Assembly: GCA_039090855.1 (NCBI GenBank)
Contig: CM077034.1
Span: 14,463,719 to 14,527,718, forward strand
Direction of reading: 5' to 3'
Length of the DNA: 64,000 nt
Origin: Macrothele yani
Taxonomy: Eukaryota > Arthropoda > Arachnida > Araneae > Macrothelidae
Shown: piece after piece, positions 42,297 through 53,276 of the stretch
Position numbering within the stretch: position 1 is the first letter of the stretch
Layout: every line of letters begins with the position of its first letter
The notes under the pieces: generated by a model
What the model saw: only the letters and a program-made list of their open reading frames with translations
What the model was told of the DNA's origin: nothing
Databases searched by the model: none
Made by a program: the position numbers and the translations under genes

Positions 42297-43024
42297 CGTC
42301 AGCTCGATAACTGGCGTAAAAATGGGTCGATATGGATAAAATTTTAGTATGTGGTAGGGGACCACCCGGGGACGAACCCTATTGAAAATAAGACAAATGG
42401 TGTCAAAGGTCACGGCGTAGGAGCGGGATCCATTCAATTGCCCTTATGCGTCATAACTTGCGTAAAAATGGTTCGATTTCAATGAAACTTAACTATGTGG
42501 TACGGGGCCACCTAGGGACGAACCCTTTTGAAAATGGGACAAATGGGGTCAAAGGTCACGACGTAGGAGCGGGATCCATTCCATTGCCCTTATGCGTCAT
42601 AACTTGCGTAAAAATGGTTTGATTTCAATGAAACTTAACTATGTGGTACGGGGCCACCTAGGGACGAACCCTTTTGAAAATGGGACAAATGGGGTCAAAG
42701 GTCACGGCGTAGGAGCGGGATCCATTCCATTGCCCTTATGCGTCATAACTTGCGTAAAAATGGTTCGATTTCAATGAAAGTTTACTATGTGGTAGGGGAC
42801 CGCCTGGGGACGAACCCTATTCAAAATGGATGAAGTGGGGTCAAAGGTCAGGACATAAGATCGGGATGCATTCCATTGCCCTTATGCGTCATAACGTGCG
42901 TAAATGTGGTTCGATTTCGATGAAATTTCAGTATGTAGTAGGGGACAAACCCTATTGAAAATAAACGAAATGTGGTCAAGGGTCAGGACATAGGATTGCG
43001 AACCATTCCATTGTCCTTATCCCA
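42297..43024. repeat. Tandem 146-bp repeat, five copies, relic of the satellite family
   Basis: TCATAACTTGCGTAAAAATG recurs at 42451, 42597 and 42743, with a variant at 42889, a constant 146-bp step. Each monomer contains TTCGATTTCAATGAAA, GGGGACGAACCCT and AATGGGGTCAAAGGTCA. Copies are clearly more diverged from the big array at 54.7-64 kb than those are from each other. Confidence 0.92.
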
Positions 43025-43033
43025 TATTATTAA

Positions 43034-43638
43034 GGTGGACGTCAAGTAATTTTGCTTCCTATTCTTCCAATGGAAAAACTTTTGTACACATTTCCTTCAC
43101 AATTAATGTGTTCCCAAGGATGAAAATTTGAACATCGATGAAAATAACTTCATATTATAACTTGGAATACTTAATATTTTCTAAAACATAAGCATAATTA
43201 TATTAAAAAGGAATAACTTTTCCTTTGGTGGTGTTGAAACCAGAGAAAAGATGGCGCGAATTGTACTTTGATGACGTCAGTGGACAAAAAAATGTTGGAT
43301 TACATAATTACGGTTATGGTTTAGAAAATATTAAGTATTCCAAGTTATGAAAGGAAGCTATTTTAATCGATGTTCAAATTTTCATCCTTGTGAACGCATT
43401 AATTGTCCAGAAAAAAGATGGCGCGACTTGTATTTTCATGACGTCAGTAGACAAACAAATGTTGAACTGCATAATAATGGTTATGTTTTAGAAAATATTA
43501 AGTATTGCAAGTTATAAAACGAAGATATTTTAATCGATGTTCAAATTTTCATCCTTGGGAACGCATGAATTGTGACGAAAATGTGTACAGAAATTTTTCC
43601 ATTCGAAGTATAGGAAGCAAAATTACTTGACGTCCACC
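43034..43638. mobile_element. MITE with ~155-bp inverted arms and TTAA target site
   Basis: The left arm 43034-43190 (GGTGGACGTCAAGTAATTTT onward) and the right arm about 43482-43638 are inverted copies, about 90% alike by eye. TTAA flanks both ends (43030-43033, 43639-43642), as for piggyBac/Kolobok-type elements. The centre contains two diverged copies of an AAGATGGCGCGA...ATGACGTCAGT block. No transposase. A partial relative is at 53277-53530. Confidence 0.9.
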
Positions 43639-43649
43639 TTAAAGTAGCA

Positions 43650-43890
43650 ATTCTTGTATGTATGTATCAACGAGATAGAAATACACAGAGTGCTTCTGTG
43701 ATTGGTTCTCTGCCGAGGCAGCTGAAGCCAACGCGTGGAGAGCCCGCCATCTTTGATGAGGTACAAATTCTGCGTGTGTCAAGGAGTCACCTCGGTTCTT
43801 TCAGCTGTTCGGCGATCGTGTTATGCTTCATTACAAATTTAGTGTTACAGTTTCGTGAATAATCACAATTATCAGCATATTGTTGATATT
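43650..43890 (+). promoter_or_regulatory. Promoter-like segment upstream of THAP exon
   Basis: It is locally GC-rich with GATTGGTT (inverted CCAAT box, about 43701) and GCCCGCCATCTTT (YY1-like, about 43742), about 150 bp ahead of the THAP ATG. The part 43656-43790 has an inverted homologue at 50470-50585. Either a real promoter or the leader of a THAP-type transposon. Confidence 0.4.
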
Positions 43891-43894
43891 TAAA

Positions 43895-43965
43895 ATGCCA
43901 TAGTACTGCGCAGCTTTTGATTGTAAGAATAAAAGGAACAAGGATTGTGGAACTACATTTCACAA
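43895..43965 (+). pseudogene. THAP-domain first exon with stop at codon 3
   Basis: From ATG at 43895 the frame reads MP, stop, then YCAAFDCKNKRNKDCGTTFHK, ending at a GTAAGC donor (43966). The C-x4-C pair and the closing TFHK match the start of a C2CH THAP zinc finger. The exon length of 71 nt and the split after the FHK codon are as in THAP1-type genes. The TAG at 43901-43903 breaks it unless another start is used. No second THAP exon was found in the following 2 kb. THAP proteins bind DNA and also occur in P-type transposases, so a transposon origin is possible. Confidence 0.62.
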
Positions 43966-43969
43966 GTAA

Positions 43970-45900
43970 GCATTTTAAAATAAGGTTGAGCTGTAAATGC
44001 TCAGTTAATCAAACACAAAAAATAAAACATCTAATCCGTGTAGCTGGTGATTAAACCAGCAGATAAGCCATTTCAATATCTGTGTTATCTTAAGACTTTT
44101 TATTTCTTATATTTTGTAAACAGTCGTACTCAATGTGAAAACTGAATGATGTTTACTCTGGGAAGCTGAGGTTAACTGTGGGTTACCAACTTTGAGGCTT
44201 TTTGGGTACAATTTCTACCTATGTAAATGTTTTCTTTTTTTCAATATACTGAGGATGTCTTGCAAATGGCATTTGCATATATATTCTAGAATCTGTACAG
44301 TGTACATGCAACTTGTCTGACAAGACAACAAATATTTCAAAATCTTAGGAAGCAGCAATTTCTATTTATGTGATAAAGATCATGTACCCATGGCTAATGC
44401 CCATTAGATAGCAAATACTGGTAAAGCAATCAATTTATGGTTACTTAAATTGCAGAAGTAATAATTGTGATTGGTAATATAAATTTATTGCTTGCTGACA
44501 CCTGTCAGGAAACAATCTAGTATTTTATCTGAAAGCACAGGGTCACCCAGCTTGTGTTCTAGGCATTTGTCTCTGATTACTGATTAATCTGTAGTATTAC
44601 TTCAACAAAGTGAGAGTGGGGAGCTTGAAAATTTCTTGACAGAATACTCTTTATTTGTGAATGTGTTAGTACAATGTGTGTGGTTTTTGGGTAGCAAAAA
44701 TACAGGCAATATTGATTTAAAACTGAAAATAGGAAACAGGGAGTACAATGGTACCTCAAAAATGCAAACAACATAAAATATTTATGAAAACTGGCACAAA
44801 CGATTATGAAATGACAATTGAAAAAAAATTATGGAATAATACAAAAGAAAGGGACTAGCAACATTTTGTAATAACTACTTGCATTTCATTTTTGCGTGAT
44901 AGGTGGTGTTTTTTTTTTTTTTTTTTTTTTTGAAGAATGTGACCTCTGATTCATGATGAATGTACAGTCAGTATGTCCATGTATAAATTGCCAGTTATTC
45001 CTTTTGCATCAACCATATATATGAGAGGTTAGTATTGAACAAATATCACTCACGTAAATCAATCTTTCTTTGAATTGAACAAGTTGTGCCTGTATTTCTC
45101 TAAAATACAAATCAGACGCACTTGTATTTCCAGCAAGACTGCTGAAGGAACCCACAAAATAACAACACAAAACATAAACATTTGCTCGCCAAACTTTTTG
45201 CACATCATGAATGCAAATCAGTAGTTGTTAATTTCTCACTTCATATTAATAAGAGGTTGTGCCCTTAAAATTGAAACAAAAAAAAAAAACTATGTGCAGT
45301 ACATCTTAACAATTGCCAAAATGTGTCCAAATATCAGGTGAAAACTACAAAATTTCAGCTTTGGGACAACAAAAAACTAGGCTTCTTAAAAAAAAAAAGT
45401 AAAATATGAAAGTGCAAATAAAAAATATTAAATACTTAATACTGAAACAAAAAAAAATACAATTATTTGTCCCATAAAAAAATTTAAGTCCATAATCTGA
45501 ATTTTTTGGTCACTCAGCCCAGAGCTTGAATAATATCTAAAATAATACATGCCAAGAGAAAATTTACCTGCCCAGATATTAAAAGCAGGATGTGTAGAAA
45601 GATTTTTTTATACCAAAAATTATGTCTTTTTAGGTTGAAAAAGTACATAAAACTATTTTTAGCTACTCGGTACTGGTGTTGCTAACTGTAAATACCATTT
45701 GGAGCATCATATTGCCCCAATGTCTGTCTATACCTAAGTCACAGGGTAGTTACAGAAGTGATATATACATATATATACATATGACTACAGCATATATTAG
45801 GTCACCAAGTTTATTTAAACTGCACTTAAGAATTATTATTTTCAATTATTTTTCTTAAGGATAAGCCTTGGAAGATAGTTAAATAAAACTTAGCAAATAA
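43970..45900. other. Gene-free AT-rich DNA (possible intron)
   Basis: Homopolymer and AT-rich sequence without repeats I recognise, and no convincing ORF. If the THAP exon belongs to a gene, this would be its first intron, into which an RTE LINE has inserted. Confidence 0.4.
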
Positions 45901-45904
45901 ACAT

Positions 45905-48900
45905 ATCATCATCATTGTCAACCATTATCAATCCACTGCTGGACGAAGGTCTCCCCAAGTTTCCTCCACAACGGTCTGTCTTGTGCCAGTCTCCTCCATG
46001 TCACCCCTGCATACTTTCGAATTTCATCCACCCATCTCCCATGTGGTCTTCTTCTGGGTCTTTTCCTGTCCCTTGGAATCCAATCTAAAATTTCGGCTGT
46101 CCATCGATGATCTGTCCTTCTGGCAGTATGTCCAGCCCATTGCCATTTCAGGGATTTAACTCTGATCATGATGTCTTCCACTCTTGTCATTTTTCGAATC
46201 CACGAGTTCCTCTTCTTATCTCTCCTGGTTACACCAAGTATGCACCTCTCCATGCTGCTTTGAGTTGTCTGCAGCCTTTGTATGTCTCTTTTAGTTAAGG
46301 TCCACGTCTCTGCACCATACGTAAGCACTGGAAGGATGCATTGATCAAACACTTTTCTTTTAAGACATAATGGCATATTGCTCTTGAAAATTATGCCGTT
46401 TCTTCCAAAAGCTCTCCAGGCAAGTTTTGTACGCCGATTAATTTCTTCATCAATGTGACCCTCACTTGATATCTGCTGTCCAAGATAAATGTACGTATCT
46501 GTTATCTCCAGCTTTTCTCCATCAATCGATAAATCTTCATTTCTTGTAAAAGCATTGAACATCACTTTTGTCTTCTGAAAGTTCATTTTTAATCCCACTT
46601 CTTTACTCTTGTCAGCAAGTTCCTGGATCATACTCTGCAGCTCTGATGGGCTAGTTGCAAAAATGACTACGTCATCAGCAAAACGAAGGTGGGTTAGATA
46701 ATCTCCATTAATCTTTATCCCCTTGTTTTCCCAGCTCAGTGACTGAAAAACACCCTCCAATGTGGCATTAAAGAGCTTCGGAGATATGGTGTCACCTTGT
46801 CTCACTCCCTTCCCAATTTTTATGTGTGTTGTATTTTCAAACAGCCGAATCTTTGCACTTGCATTTTCATAGATGTTATTAATAATATTAATGTATGCAT
46901 CTTCAATACCGCAGGTTTTCAGAGCCATTGTAACTGCTGATGGTTTTCACCGAATCAAAGGCTTTTTCATAATCGATAAAAGCCATGCACAATGGAAGTT
47001 CATATTCCCTCGCTCTTTCAATTAGTTCTCTCAGCACGTGGATATGATCTATTGTGCTGTAGCCACTCCTGAATCCAGCTTGTTCTCTCGGTTGAGCCAT
47101 GTCCAGTGTTACCTTCAAGCGGTGTGAAAGAACTTTAGTGAAGATTTTATAAACTACTGATAGGAGGCTGATAGGTCTGTAGTTTCCGAGATCCTCAATG
47201 TCCCCTTTCTTATGTAGCAGGATCATTGTAGCGGTGTTCCAATCCTCAGGAATCTTTCCTTCATTAAGGCATCGAGTGAAAATTTGGGCGAGTACTGTTT
47301 CGATTTCTCCACTTGCTTCTTGTATGATGTCTACAGTAATTCCATCTTCTCCTGGAGCTTTTCCTCGCTTCATGTTCTTGATTGCATGTGCAACTTCTGC
47401 TGGAAGGACTGGAGGAACTCTGGTACTGGTATCTTTCATGATGTCTGGAGTGCATATATCATCCCTTTCATATAATTTGGAGTAGAAATCTTTCACTCTT
47501 GTCAAAATTTCGCCTCTATTTCTTGTTACAGAACCATCTTCTTTTCTCAGTGCCATAATCTGTTTTCTTCCCTTACTGAGATGTCCCTTTGCTATCTTTA
47601 GGCTTTGGTTGTTTTCAATTGCTTTCCTCACTAGTTCACAGTTGAATTTCCTTACGTCTTCAGTGATACTTTTTCTTACTGTCTTGCATAGCTCTATATA
47701 TTCCACTTTGGAAGTCACATCTTCTTTAGTTGTCCTCATCTCTCTTCTTTTTTGCATCAACATTTTGGTTTTTCCTGATAATTTGTTCACATGCAACTTG
47801 TTCTTAGACCCAGCTAATTTTGTTGCTGTTTCCATAAGAGCTTTGGTTACTTTTCTGTTAACTTCAGAGATGTCCACTTCTTCCGATGTTAGGCCTTCTA
47901 AAGCAGAGAACCTGTTCTTCAGTTCTAACTTGAAGGTATTATGGTGTTTTTTAAGGTTGGTTATGTCAATAGATTTTGTTTGTCCTATGAGCTTGCCACG
48001 TTCAAGTTTAGTGTTGAGGTGCATCCTACATCTCACCAATCTATGGTCACTACCTGTGTTGAACTTGTTTAGCACACTGCAGTCTTCTATGACGAATTTT
48101 TTGTTACACATAATAAAATCAATTTCACTTGTCGTCCCATTTGGATGTCTCCATGTCCATTTCCTGTGTGGCTTTTTCTTGAAAAAGGAGTTCAAGATGA
48201 AAAACCCTTCTGCCTCTGCAAACTCAACGAGAGTATTTCCACGCTGGTTTCTGTTGCCATGACCGAATTTACCTACTGAAGTTTCATTCTGTTGCCGTTG
48301 CCCTATTTTTGCATTGAAATCTCCCATAATTATCTTCAAATGCTGCTTACCTTTATTATTTAGATGACAAATTTCCTCATAAAATTCTTCAATTTCTTCT
48401 TCAAGATGACTTGTGGTGGGTGCATAAGTTTGAATAATCTGAGCCTGGTATCTTTTCGAGAGTTGGATAACAAGTCGTGCAGCTCTGTCAGAGGAACTTT
48501 CAACTTCTACAACTTTGTCCTTCAGTTTCTTGTTTATTATAAATCCAACACCACTAGTTCTGCCAGTATCTGTCCCACGATAGTAGAAGAGATGTCCACT
48601 TTTCAGTTCGATGAGATCTTCTCCTTTCCTCCTTACCTCACTTAGCCCCACGATGTCCCACTTGATCCTTTGTAGTTCCTCTTCCAATTCAAGAAGCCTT
48701 GAATCAGAAGATAGGGAGCGTCCATTGTAAGTGGCCAAGGTCAGCATCAGATGGCAGCCTAGTCCGGTCCTCCTGGGATTCTTAGCACCCTCTGCCTTCA
48801 TGCCGCACTGGCCGCTGCCTTGGCCAGGTACATTCCAGCTGCCGGAGACTGAGGGCCAAGATTTACAGTTGTGGAATCATTTTGGAGGGGTTTGGCCATA

Positions 48901-49001
48901 ACTCAGCAGCGGATTGATGAGTGTGGGATATATATCATCATTGATCAACCATATATATATATATATTTGACATTTGTCAAGGAGAGGCTGTGATATATAC
49001 G

Positions 49002-49003
<2 letters not shown>
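45905..49003 (-). mobile_element. RTE-type LINE, nearly full length
   Basis: The minus-strand element has a 5' leader whose outer end (TTGACATTTGTCAAGGAGAG) is kept at 48967-48986, two overlapping frames, and an ATGATGAT tail at 45905-45918. Part of the leader (48900-48966) has been replaced by TA-rich microsatellite. It is the most complete of at least seven RTE copies here. TSDs were not identifiable because both edges are simple-sequence-like. Confidence 0.9.
45918..48801 (-). pseudogene. RTE endonuclease-reverse transcriptase, one-base frameshift
   Basis: The first frame (48801-46903, 632 codons) contains the whole AP-like endonuclease: TYN, SEVRRKGED, YAPT, GDFNAKIG, TSEIDFIM and SDHRLVRC (about residues 20-260). 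It then has GKAPGEDGITVDII, NYRPISLLSVVYKIF, QAGFRSGYSTIDHIHV and IDYEKAFDSV of the reverse transcriptase. The second frame (46928-45918, 336 codons) carries GIEDAYINIINNIYENA, GVRQGDTISP, the catalytic FADD and the whole C-terminus. They are separated by one extra base in a four-T run at 46944-46947 (three T in the sister copies). I see no other clear lesion apart from the altered start region. Confidence 0.95.
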
Positions 49004-49039
<36 letters not shown>

Positions 49040-49107
49040 TTGACAATGATGATCATTGACAACTATTATCATTACAATATATGTATACTGTATATAATCA
49101 ATATATA
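49004..49107. repeat. TA microsatellite with an inverted RTE tail scrap
   Basis: A long (TA)n run is followed by ATGGTTGACAATGATGAT (49036-49053), the RTE 3' end in plus orientation, opposite to all neighbouring RTE copies. Confidence 0.7.
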
Positions 49108-49265
49108 TATCATTATCATCATTGTCAACCATTATCAATCCACTACTGGATGAAGGTCTCCCCAAGTTTCTTCCGCAATCGTATGTCTTGAGCCTATCTC
49201 CTCCATGTTACTCCGACATGCTTTCGAATTTCATCCACCCATCTCCCATGGGATCTTCTGGGGTT
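49108..49265 (-). pseudogene. RTE LINE 3' scrap, diverged
   Basis: ATTATCATCATTGTCAACC and about 130 bp more match the RTE 3' end with many substitutions. It is older than the adjacent full copy. Confidence 0.85.
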
Positions 49266-49513
49266 TTTTCGGTAACACCTAAGCTATGATTTAACTTCGG
49301 GGCTCCAGATGTCTTTCCCTGAAGAGTGGTTTGGGGTTCCTGAGTTGGTTTTATTCCATGTCATTTTTGTTTAGAACCATGAAAGTGGGTTACTTCTGGT
49401 TAATTCTATGTTTATTTCTACTACGTCTGATTCCTGCAGCAAGGTGCAGTGTTGACGTGGTCTAATTACTACATGTGTGTGCTTTTTTACTTCTTTTTAC
49501 TGATAAATGTATA
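49266..49513. other. Gene-free DNA
   Basis: Nothing recognised between two RTE scraps. Confidence 0.4.
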
Positions 49514-49662
49514 ACATCAACCATTATCAACCCACTGCTGGATGAAGGCTTCCCCAAGTTTCTTCCACAGCTGTCTGTCTTCAGCCTGTCTCCTTCGTGT
49601 CACTCCTGCATGATTTCGAATTTCATCCATTCATCTCCCATGGGGTATTCTTCTGGGTCTTA
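49514..49662 (-). pseudogene. RTE LINE 3' scrap, second diverged copy
   Basis: ATCAACCATTATCAACCCAC through CCATTCATCTCCCATGGGG matches the RTE 3' end. It ends at a TA/GA microsatellite (49662-49693). Confidence 0.83.
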
Positions 49663-50469
49663 TATATACATAAAGAGAGAGAGAGAGAGAGAGTGAGAAT
49701 TATATTGTGTTAAGTATTTAGTGTATGTGCTGGGAGATACCTTTATTATGGTCAAGTTACCACAATTGCCTTGCCTACCCACGAATAAGGCTTACAGATC
49801 TGTGTTGTCGAATGTCAAGGCTAACAAACAGATTAGAAACATGCCCAGTGCTAAGGACTTTTAATTTTTATTAAATAAAAACCAGGTAAGTAGTAGTTTT
49901 CTTCTGATTATATAAGATAGGGGCAGTTGGTAAAAGTATTTTAATATTGGTACCTCTTGGCTGTGTAAACTCATTGTTTGCTTTCCGGTTTTCTTCGAAC
50001 TTTTTTTTTCATTTAAAACTCTCATAAAATATTTGGCGTCTATGTATTTGGAGTGATAAGCTGTGGGATGATTCAGCATTCTCATGGTGATGACCCACGA
50101 ATATCTAAAATTTTTACCGAAATTGCGGATTGAGTGCAACTGTATTTTTTATTTTTGTGTTTCTTTTTTTTTTTTTTTCATTTACTCTCTTACCGCTGAC
50201 TTATATTTCTCTGAAAATTTGCTCCAAAAAATTTGTTAAATGTCAAAAAATTACGGCATGAGATTTTATTCAACGACAGCAAGCTGCATCCATTAAAATA
50301 TCATTTTTTTTAAAAACACTATTGCCGTCAACTAACAATGAAAAGCGTTATTTGATACGTTAAAGTTTTAGTCTCATCCCCCTAGGTGTTTATAACAACA
50401 TTTCTGAGTTATATCCTTATTTAACATCAAACCATATATTACGAAAACTCCCTTTCTTAACACGGAACG
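49663..50469. other. Gene-free AT-rich DNA
   Basis: A GA microsatellite at 49675-49693 and T runs; a 92-codon minus-strand ORF (49861-50139) has no recognisable features. Confidence 0.4.
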
Positions 50470-50585
50470 GAAATCGTTCTGTACCTCATCAAACATGGCT
50501 GCCACTTGTTTCCGGTGGCTTCACCCGTTCCCCGACGTAAGCGCTCTACGTATTTCTATCTCGTTGGTATGTATGTACATTTTAC
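50470..50585 (-). repeat. Inverted homologue of the THAP promoter-like segment
   Basis: On the minus strand it reads ACATACCAACGAGATAGAAA, then GCAGCCATGTTTGATGAGGT, matching the order of blocks at 43656-43780 (ATCAACGAGATAGAAATAC, then GCCATCTTTGATGAGGTAC). No THAP exon follows it. Confidence 0.75.
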
Positions 50586-50843
50586 TTTGAAAACAGCTCT
50601 AAGAATTTTGATGAAGTTGTTAACCTACCGTTTTCTGGTACTAGAAATCGATTTAGCTTGATCTCGACTTCAGAAGAATTCGTTAAGTGGGTTAAATAAC
50701 CACCCCGAATTATAACGTTTTTAGTGATGGCGTTGTTCCATTAATGTTACCAATGCTTAGAAATCTTATTACGTCACAACTCGCGTATGAGTATGTTGGC
50801 GCGCGGTCACGCCATCTGTCTCATTATGTCACGCGTTGTGTTT
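50586..50843. other. Gene-free DNA
   Basis: CpG-bearing sequence with CACGCCATCTGTCTCA and TGTCACGCGTTGTG, blocks that recur just downstream (50890-50935) and at 53590-53625; part of a dispersed repeat leader. Confidence 0.45.
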
Positions 50844-51480
50844 GGATCCTATTAAAGATTTAAGACGTCACACTCTTGCGGCGGGCAGATGGTCGCGATT
50901 CCCATCTGCCTCACTTCGTCACGCGTTGTGTGCGTATGTCTGTCAGCACAATAACTCGCGTAATAACCGTTCGATTTCGATGAAATTTCAGTATCTGGTA
51001 GGGGATCACTTGGGAAGGAACCCTATTTAAAGTGAACGAAATGGGGTCAAAGGTCAGTACATAGGAGAGGGATCCATTCCACTGCTCTTATGCGCCATAA
51101 CTAATGTAAAAAAGGTTCGATTTCGATGAAATTTTAGTATGTGGTAGGGGACCACCTGGCGACAAACCTTATTGAAATTGGGAGAGATGGGGTTAAAGGT
51201 TGGGACACAGGAGCGGGATCTATTCTATAGCCCTTATTCATCATAACTTACGTAAAAATGCTTCGATTGAGACAAAACTTTATCATGTTATTTCGAAGGT
51301 ATAACAAGCTGGTTCTGTTGAATATCATCGAAATGGGATCAAAGGTCAGGGCACAGGACCGAGATTTATTCCACAGACATTATTCTCATAACTTGAGTGA
51401 TAACTTGAGTAATGATTTCTGGTATGTTGGAAAGCGTATTATAATCAATGCATTGCATAATTTTACTAACTTGTCTTAGA
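50844..51480. repeat. Dispersed repeat with diverged 146-bp monomers, copy 1
   Basis: The leader GGATCCTATTAAAG, GACGTCACAC and CACGCGTTGTGTGCGTATG precedes about four monomers (CGATTTCGATGAAATTT..., GGGGTCAAAGGTCAG) and ends ATGCATTGCATAATTTTAC-like. The same order of parts is seen at 53532-54290, so this is one defined element type. Confidence 0.85.
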
Positions 51481-51987
51481 TTTTATTTTCGTTCTGCAGA
51501 TAAAAACCATATCGCTAGATGCAAATTTTCCGTCTGCGAGCCAAAATTCCGCCTTTCAAAACTTTCCTAAAACCGAGGGTTAGACGGAGTGAAGATTTAT
51601 CCCCGTAATCGTATTTTCTCGTGTTGTGCACTCTGTTCGTATTGTGTATAACATACACTGCACACTTGCCAACTTTTACGGATTATTATCTGTAAAATTT
51701 ACGGATTTCTGCTGAATTTTACTGATTTACGGATAGAAATCTTCTCTTACGGATTTTTTAATAGTTCGATAGCAACCATAAAATGGAAGGCAGGAAAATG
51801 TGGAAATTAGCATAAGTGCGGGATACAGTAAGACGTGTTGTGCGTATGCAAATTTTGGATTGCCGAACTTGTTCGTGACGTCATAGCGCTGATAAGAGAT
51901 ATAAAGGATTTGACGCGTATTGACCGTTGTTGTTCAAACGCAAAGTTGAAAGGGAAAGAATCAATTGACGAACTTGCAATTTTCAGT
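51481..51987. other. Transposon scraps: GAAAACGGA-type repeat and TTACGGAT-rich terminus
   Basis: 51555-51640 resembles 24985-25060 (AAACTTTC..., AGACGGAGTGAAGAT). At 51668-51755, ACTTGCCAACTTTTACGGAT and several further TTACGGAT motifs look like a hAT-type terminus. Neither is coding. Confidence 0.45.
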
Positions 51988-53018
51988 ATGTCTTCCCGAC
52001 ATCACCTAGATGATTTGACGCGTGGCCGTATTATTGGCAAGATTGAAGAAGGGCGAAATATAACAGATGTTGCCAGGGAGTTCGACGTCAGCCACAGTGT
52101 TGTTTCAAGGCTTTGGAAATCATTTCAAACAAATGGAGAGTGTAGCAAACGTCACGGGGGAGGTCGTGTTCGCAGTACGACATCTGCAGAAGATCGGTAC
52201 ATAGTGCTATCAACAAAAAGACACCGGCGCAGCACAGCTAGTGAGGTAGCAAATCAGTTTATGGCTGCTACTGGCAAGCGGATCTCCCGAAAAACTGTCG
52301 CCAGACGTTTGCATGAAGGAGGACTATACCCCCGCCGTCCTGTTGTGTGCATCCCATTGTCCAGACGTCACCGTACCGCCCGTTTGCAATGGTGCCATCA
52401 ACATCGCAATTGGACTGATAACGACTGGTCTGCTGTCCACTTCTCAGATGAGAGTAGATACAGTCTATCGTCTGATTGTCGACGACAACTGATCTGGCGT
52501 GATAGTGGTACTGCATATTGTCCAGCAAACATACAGGAAAGGGACCGATATCCGACATGTAGTGTCATGGTATGGGCTGGCATCATGATCAATGTCCGTA
52601 CGTCCCTCTATGTGCTTCCAACTGGGACTATGACTGGCCAACGATACATTAATGATGTTCTGCTACCTCATGTTCGCATGTTCCGTGGTGCTGTCGGTGA
52701 TAGATTCATTTTCACGGACGACAACGCAACATGCATCGAACAGTCGCTGTCCAGGAGTGTCTTGAGAGAGAGGATATTCAACGCCTCGTATGGCCAGCAC
52801 GTTCTCCAGATCTGAATCCCATTGAAAAGGTGTGGGATGCTTTGGGGAGGAGTCTTGCTGGTCGCCAATGCCCTCCAATAAACAAGGACACCCTCATCCG
52901 TGCACTGACAGAGGAATGGGATAAATTACCCCAACAGCTGCTTGATAATGTTGTGCAAAGCATGACACGACGTGTAGAATCTTGCATCGCCCTGCATGGT
53001 GGCCATATCCCGTATTGA
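51988..53018 (+). pseudogene. Tc1-like transposase with a single one-base lesion
   Basis: From ATG 51988 the frame reads MSSRHHLDDLTRGRIIGKIE (paired helix-turn-helix), GGGRVRSTT (GRPR-like link), KTVARRLHEGGL, the first catalytic Asp in HFSDESRYSL and the second in FTDDNATC near 52730. There one base is missing and the frame shifts into DIQRLVWPARSPDLNPIEKVWD, with Glu present, running to the stop at 53018. All catalytic residues are intact. I could not find TIRs, so the element may have lost its ends. An earlier in-frame ATG (51835) is possible but the family usually starts near this one. Confidence 0.94.
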
Positions 53019-53276
53019 CATCTTACGCCGGAACGCCTGCGGATGGTAATTGCATTTTTTTCACGTTTACGTATTCTGCACAAAATGGCCTGTTTGTCCC
53101 TTGAACACGTTCCAAAGCCTTCTGGATTTCAGAGCACAATAAATTGTCTTTCTTGTAATGTCCTGGCATTCTGACATTATTTTATTTCACTTGGCATCCA
53201 ACCACACTTACTTTTTTATGCGCTATATAGCCGTTTATGATCCTTCCTTTGCAATTGTCCAGCAGTGTATATTCAA
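53019..53276. other. Gene-free DNA downstream of the Tc1 transposase
   Basis: Probably the 3' part of the Tc1 element. No inverted partner of its ends could be recognised. Confidence 0.4.

Noticed and set aside
47609..48262. 217-codon plus-strand ORF
   Set aside because: Antisense shadow of the RTE endonuclease/reverse transcriptase coding strand.
49861..50139. 92-codon minus-strand ORF
   Set aside because: AT-rich chance ORF in an unremarkable stretch; no motif or repeat relation.
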